NCBI RefSeq assembly: GCF_002940665.1
Contig: NZ_MIGY01000003.1
Coordinates: forward strand, 973,573-1,037,572
Source: Xanthomonas arboricola
Lineage (GTDB): Bacteria > Pseudomonadota > Gammaproteobacteria > Xanthomonadales > Xanthomonadaceae
Reading direction: 5' to 3'
Length of the DNA stretch: 64,000 bases
The stretch's first letter is position 1. Each line of letters starts with the position of its first letter. The notes under the pieces are model-generated. The model ran no database searches, had not been told where the DNA came from, and saw nothing but the letters and a program-made list of their open reading frames with translations. Of the stretch, positions 60,458 to 64,000 are shown one piece after another. The translations under genes were made by a program, and so were the position numbers.

Positions 60458-62514
60458 TGGTCGGTCTCCTGGACCGCATCGGGCACATCGGGCACCACCG
60501 GCTGCGCGGGCGTGTTGGGGTCCAGCGCCACCGCGGCCTGGCCGATCACCACCTGCAGCTCGTCCAGCGTTGCTGCGGCCGCATCGCCGGCCTGGCGTGC
60601 ATCGGTGGCGCCGGCTTCGAACTGGTTGACGCCCACGGCGGTCATGCCGAGTTCGCTGTCCAGCGGCTCCAGCCCGGCGGGCAGCTTGCCGAGCAACCAG
60701 GCATCGAAGATCTTGCGCGCGATCGGCGCTGCAGAACTGGTACCGAAACCACCGCCCTCCACCGCCACCGCCACTGCAATGACCGGGTTGTCGGCCGGCG
60801 CAAAGCCGACGAACAGGCCACGGTGACGCAGATGCATCGGCAGGCTGCGCGGGTCCACCGCGGCCACGCCCTTGCGGCTGACTACCTGCGCGGTGCCGGT
60901 CTTGCCGGCCATCTGATAGGGCGCGCCCGGCGTGATCGCATAGCCGGTGCCGCCGGGGCGCATGGTGTCCATCATGCCCTCGCGCACCACCTGCAGATGC
61001 GCCGCGCTGGGGCTGATCGGCTTGCCCGGCGGCTGGATCATCGGCTGCCAGGGATGATCGAAGCCGGTGCGCTGCTCCAGCACCAGATGCGGGCGCAGCA
61101 GCAGCCCGCTGGCGATCGCCGACACCCCACGCACCAGTTGCAGCGGGGTCACCTTCCAGTCGCCCTGGCCGATGGCGATGTTGACGGTGTCGCCGGGATA
61201 CCAGCGTTCCTTGCGGGTCTTGTACTTGTAGGCCGGCGACGGCAGGATGCCGCCGATTTCGCCAAGCAGGTCCACCCCGGTCGGCTGGCCGAAGCCGTAA
61301 TCGCCCAGGTAACGGTCGAAGCGCTCGATGCCCATGTCCACCGCCAGCCGGTAGTAATAGGTATTGACCGACTGGGCGATCGACTTGCGCAGATCGGTCC
61401 AGCCATGGCCGCCGCGGTGCGAGTCGCCCCAGCCGCGGCTGACCCCGGGTAGGTAGAACATACCGGTGGACAGCACCCGGTCTTCCGGTCGGCGCAGGCC
61501 GCTGTCCAGGCCGGCCAGCGCGATCAGCGGCTTGAGCGTGGAGCCCGGCGCCACGCCGCCAAGCACCAGCCGGTTGAACTGCGGCCGCGACGGGTTGTCG
61601 TTGAGCATGCGGAAATCGGTATGCGAGATGCCGTTGACGAACAGGTTGGGGTCGTAGCTGGGCAGGCTGACCATGCCCAGGATCTCGCCGGTGCGCGGGT
61701 CCATCGCGATCGCAGCGCCTTCGTGCTCGCCGAACGCGGCAACCATCGCGCGCTGCAGGTCGGCATCCACCGACAGCCGCAGGTCCGCACCCGACTGCGG
61801 CGCAACCCGGCCGACGGTGCGGATCGCCCGCCCCTGCACGTTGGTTTCGACCTGCTCGTAACCGACCTGGCCGCGTAGGTCCTGTTCGTAATAGCGCTCC
61901 AGCCCGGACTTGCCCATGTGGGTGAGCGCGGCATTGCCCTCGCCCAGCACCGCCAGGTCTTTCTCGTCGATGCGGCCGACGTAGCCGATGATGTGCGCGA
62001 ACAGCGGCCCGTACGGGTAGCGCCGGGTCAGATACGGCTCCAGCTCCACCCCGGGAAAGCGCCAGCGCTCCACCGCGAAACGCGCCATTTCCTCATCGCT
62101 CATGCGCAGCTTGAGCGTGACCGGCAGAAAGCTGCGACGCGCGCGCCGCTCGCGATTGAAGCGCTCCAGATCCTCCGGCGCGATCGGGATCACCTTGCCC
62201 AGCGCGGCCAGCATGGCGTCCATGTCGGCAACCTTGTCCGGGGTCACGTCCAGGCGGAAGGCCGGCACGTTCTCGGCCAGCAGCCGACCGGTGCGGTCGT
62301 AGATCATGCCGCGCCCGGGCACCACCGGCTTGGGCTTGATGCGGTTGGCTTCCGAGCGCGTGGCGTAGACCTCGTGGTCGAGCACCTGCAGCTTGAAGTA
62401 CCAGCCGCCCAGGCCGACCAGGCAGATCACCACCATCACAAAGCCCAGCACCGCACGCCGGCGGAACTGCTCGGCCTCCGCATGCGGGTTCTTGGGGTGA
62501 CGGCGCCCGTGCAT
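60454..62514 (-). CDS. mrdA: Penicillin-binding protein 2
   Basis: 686 residues; ATG 3 bp after the mreD side stop order (mreD ends the other side, gene order mreC-mreD-mrdA-rodA). A membrane anchor (VLGFVMVVICLVGLGGWYFKL), pedestal domain (RGMIYDRTGRLLAENVPAFRL) and transpeptidase domain with STLK nucleophile in GVAPGSTLKPLIAL, SVNTYYY and KTGTAQV. The last ~70 residues are an acidic/Ala-rich extension. It crosslinks lateral wall with RodA. Confidence 0.95.
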   Translation of the reverse strand: MHGRRHPKNPHAEAEQFRRRAVLGFVMVVICLVGLGGWYFKLQVLDHEVYATRSEANRIKPKPVVPGRGMIYDRTGRLLAENVPAFRLDVTPDKVADMDAMLAALGKVIPIAPEDLERFNRERRARRSFLPVTLKLRMSDEEMARFAVERWRFPGVELEPYLTRRYPYGPLFAHIIGYVGRIDEKDLAVLGEGNAALTHMGKSGLERYYEQDLRGQVGYEQVETNVQGRAIRTVGRVAPQSGADLRLSVDADLQRAMVAAFGEHEGAAIAMDPRTGEILGMVSLPSYDPNLFVNGISHTDFRMLNDNPSRPQFNRLVLGGVAPGSTLKPLIALAGLDSGLRRPEDRVLSTGMFYLPGVSRGWGDSHRGGHGWTDLRKSIAQSVNTYYYRLAVDMGIERFDRYLGDYGFGQPTGVDLLGEIGGILPSPAYKYKTRKERWYPGDTVNIAIGQGDWKVTPLQLVRGVSAIASGLLLRPHLVLEQRTGFDHPWQPMIQPPGKPISPSAAHLQVVREGMMDTMRPGGTGYAITPGAPYQMAGKTGTAQVVSRKGVAAVDPRSLPMHLRHRGLFVGFAPADNPVIAVAVAVEGGGFGTSSAAPIARKIFDAWLLGKLPAGLEPLDSELGMTAVGVNQFEAGATDARQAGDAAAATLDELQVVIGQAAVALDPNTPAQPVVPDVPDAVQETDH

Positions 62515-62517
62515 GGC

Positions 62518-63003
62518 TTACTTCTTGCTCCGCTTGCCCAGCCGCACCGCATCCAGCAACACGAACAGCGGCGGCCACAGCGCCATGCCCAGCAGCGGCG
62601 CCCACCAGTAACTCCACGGCAGGGTCGGCTCGCCCACGGCCAGATGCACGGCCGAGGAGACGATGCGGTCGTTGAGCAGCAGCCCGCCGATCGCCAGCGC
62701 CTGCTGCGAGACCGGGAAGAAGCGCATCCGCGCGCGGAAGCGCTGCAGGATGAAGGTCATGATCACCAGCCGCAACGCCTGCTCGCCGAGCAGCCCGCCA
62801 TACAGCAGGTCGGCCAGCACCCCGGCCACGAACGCGATGCCCAGCCCGACCCGGTCCGGCTCCTCGATCACCCAGTACGCCAGCACCAGCGCCAGCCAGT
62901 ACGGACGCAGCGGCTGCACCAGTTCCGGCAGCGGCAGCAGGCCCAGCACCAGCGCGATGACGATGCTCGCCGGCAGGATCCAGGTGTTGCGCATGCGGGT
63001 CAT
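62518..63003 (-). CDS. mreD: Rod-shape-determining protein MreD
   Basis: 161 residues from an ATG that overlaps the mreC stop as ATGA. Five hydrophobic segments; motifs ILPASIVIALVLGLLPLP and FVAGVLADLLYGGLLGEQALRL are typical. Inner-membrane part of the elongasome. Ends 3 bp before the mrdA start. Confidence 0.93.
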   Translation of the reverse strand: MTRMRNTWILPASIVIALVLGLLPLPELVQPLRPYWLALVLAYWVIEEPDRVGLGIAFVAGVLADLLYGGLLGEQALRLVIMTFILQRFRARMRFFPVSQQALAIGGLLLNDRIVSSAVHLAVGEPTLPWSYWWAPLLGMALWPPLFVLLDAVRLGKRSKK

Positions 63004-64000
63004 CGGTCCGTCTCCTGCGGAGCTGGACGGGAATTGGGAGTCGGGAATGGGGAATCGGTAGGCGCGGTGCTCTGCGGCGGTGCGGTGGCTGCGCCCTGGT
63101 TGTTTCGGGGACGGGAATTGGGAATAGGGAATCGGGAATTGGTAGGAGCGCCACCCTCCGGCGGTGCGGTTGCTGCGGCTTGCGGTGATGGCGTCGGCGC
63201 GGCGCCGTTGCCATTCCCAACTCCCGATTCCCGATTCCCGGCCCCAGGCACCACCCGCAGCGGCTTGCCCGCGCGCAGCAGCAGCACATCGCGGCCGCGA
63301 TCGAGCTTGGCGGCCGGGGTCAGTTCGCCGACCAGGAAGGCGTGGGTGTCGTCCGGATGCAGTTCGGACACCTTGCCGACCGGGAAGCCGGCCGGGAAGC
63401 GGCCACCGAGGCCGGAGGTGACGATTTCGTCGCCCACCTGCACGCCGGCACTGAGCGGGATGTCGCGCAGCTCCAGCCGGTCGCCGCGGCCGTAAACGAT
63501 CAAGCGCACGCCGTTGCGCGCCACGCTGACCGGCACCGCGTGGTCGGGGTCGGTCAGCAGCAGCACGGTCGAATGCAGCGGGGTCACTTCGATCACCTGG
63601 CCCATCAGGCCGCCGGCATCGATCACCGCCTGTCCCATCAGCACGCCATCGCGGCTGCCGGCGTCCAGCAGCAGGCGCTGACGGGTCGGGTCCAGGTCGA
63701 TATCCAGGATCGGCGCCAGCTGCACGTCCAGGCCGCGGCGCTCGGCGACATTGAGCAGCTCGCGCAGCTGCGCATTGTCCAGCGCAGCGGTCTGTAGCCG
63801 GGTCAGGCGCGCGTTGGCCACCAGCAGCTGATTGCGCAGCGAGCGGGTTTCTTCCACCAGTTGCGCATGGGTGGCGGCGTTGTCGCGCACCTGCGAGCCG
63901 ATCCGCCCCGGCAACCCGGCCACCGCCCAGATCGGCTGGATCAGCAGATTGGCCTGCAGGCGCATCTGGCTGAGCCACCCGCCCCGGCTATCGAGCGCGA
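63000..64000 (-). CDS. mreC: Rod-shape-determining protein MreC, 5' end missing
   Basis: The gene continues past the right edge; the visible part begins in frame before LSQMRLQANLLIQPIW. A coiled coil (AQLVEETRSLRNQLLVANARL) is followed by the MreC beta domains (LLLDAGSRDGVLMGQAVID, VGDEIVTSGLGGRFPAGFPVGKV). The core ends near GKPLRVVPGAG; then about 75 residues form an abnormal tail built from two copies of an ATAPP...NSRP unit, encoded by the dispersed GGGAATTGGGA-type repeats in both orientations. MreC scaffolds PBP2-RodA in the periplasm. Confidence 0.94.
   Translation of the reverse strand, partial: ALDSRGGWLSQMRLQANLLIQPIWAVAGLPGRIGSQVRDNAATHAQLVEETRSLRNQLLVANARLTRLQTAALDNAQLRELLNVAERRGLDVQLAPILDIDLDPTRQRLLLDAGSRDGVLMGQAVIDAGGLMGQVIEVTPLHSTVLLLTDPDHAVPVSVARNGVRLIVYGRGDRLELRDIPLSAGVQVGDEIVTSGLGGRFPAGFPVGKVSELHPDDTHAFLVGELTPAAKLDRGRDVLLLRAGKPLRVVPGAGNRESGVGNGNGAAPTPSPQAAATAPPEGGAPTNSRFPIPNSRPRNNQGAATAPPQSTAPTDSPFPTPNSRPAPQETDR
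63028..63245. repeat. GGGAATTGGGA-type repeats inside mreC
   Basis: Repeat clusters at about 63030-63055 and 63112-63145 read GGGAATTGGGA-like on the plus strand; a cluster at 63212-63242 reads in the opposite sense (CATTCCCAACTCCCG). All keep the mreC frame open and encode PNSRP- and NRESGVGN-type peptides. Confidence 0.85.

Noticed and set aside
1..64000. tRNA genes, rRNA, transposases or integrases
   Set aside because: None could be recognised on either strand; there are no transposase motifs or flanking target duplications.

Overview
The window is about 65% GC, densely coded and almost entirely on the minus strand. It looks like a chromosomal segment of a plant-pathogenic Xanthomonas of the campestris/citri type. 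The reasons are a complete second type II secretion system in the gene order C-D-E-F-G-H-I-J-K-L-M-N (the Xcs order; the Xps system of the same genus carries its D gene at the end), two large TonB-dependent receptors tied to catabolic or secretion loci, and a standard gammaproteobacterial mre/mrd/lip cluster. No rRNA, tRNA, CRISPR array, insertion sequence or prophage was recognised.

Layout. (1) 1-11141: a glycan-utilisation locus read on the minus strand: TonB-dependent receptor, GH2 glycosidase, GH89 alpha-N-acetylglucosaminidase, NagX/HGSNAT-type membrane acetyltransferase, GntR repressor and an FucP/NagP-type sugar permease cut by the window edge. Receptor, periplasmic enzymes, inner-membrane step and permease form one uptake route for alpha-linked GlcNAc or glucosamine glycans. 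(2) 11867-22682: the Xcs type II secretion operon, with most genes overlapping by 4 bp. (3) 22841-28100: a TonB-dependent receptor, a cell-surface-type lipoprotein and a divergent prolyl-4-hydroxylase-like oxygenase. Their regulatory region carries the same ~10-bp-spaced TGACAC-type repeats as the xcsC promoter, so regions 2 and 3 may be one functional unit. (4) 28330-31248: VanZ-like protein, MidA-type methyltransferase, pteridine reductase, FolK. (5) 31341-35095: sensor kinase, response regulator and hybrid kinase operon. (6) 35381-40912: BON-domain protein, a Gfo/Idh/MocA oxidoreductase, 6-phosphogluconate dehydrogenase with an unrecognised secreted partner, and two small envelope proteins. 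(7) 40986-45747: a compact operon of NadM-Nudix, NadV, an orphan radical-SAM enzyme and a methyltransferase-nucleotidyltransferase fusion; this is the best candidate for an undescribed system. (8) 45911-48639: secreted EEP-fold phosphatase/nuclease, LysR regulator, TSUP permease. (9) 48822-64000: Prc protease, lipA-lipB-ybeD, an inserted LpxR-type gene, then dacC-rlpA-mltB-rodA-mrdA-mreD-mreC for cell-wall elongation and lipoate synthesis.

A dispersed GGGAATTGGGA-type repeat family occurs next to lpxR, upstream of mltB and inside the coding sequence of mreC, where it is translated into a repetitive C-terminal tail.
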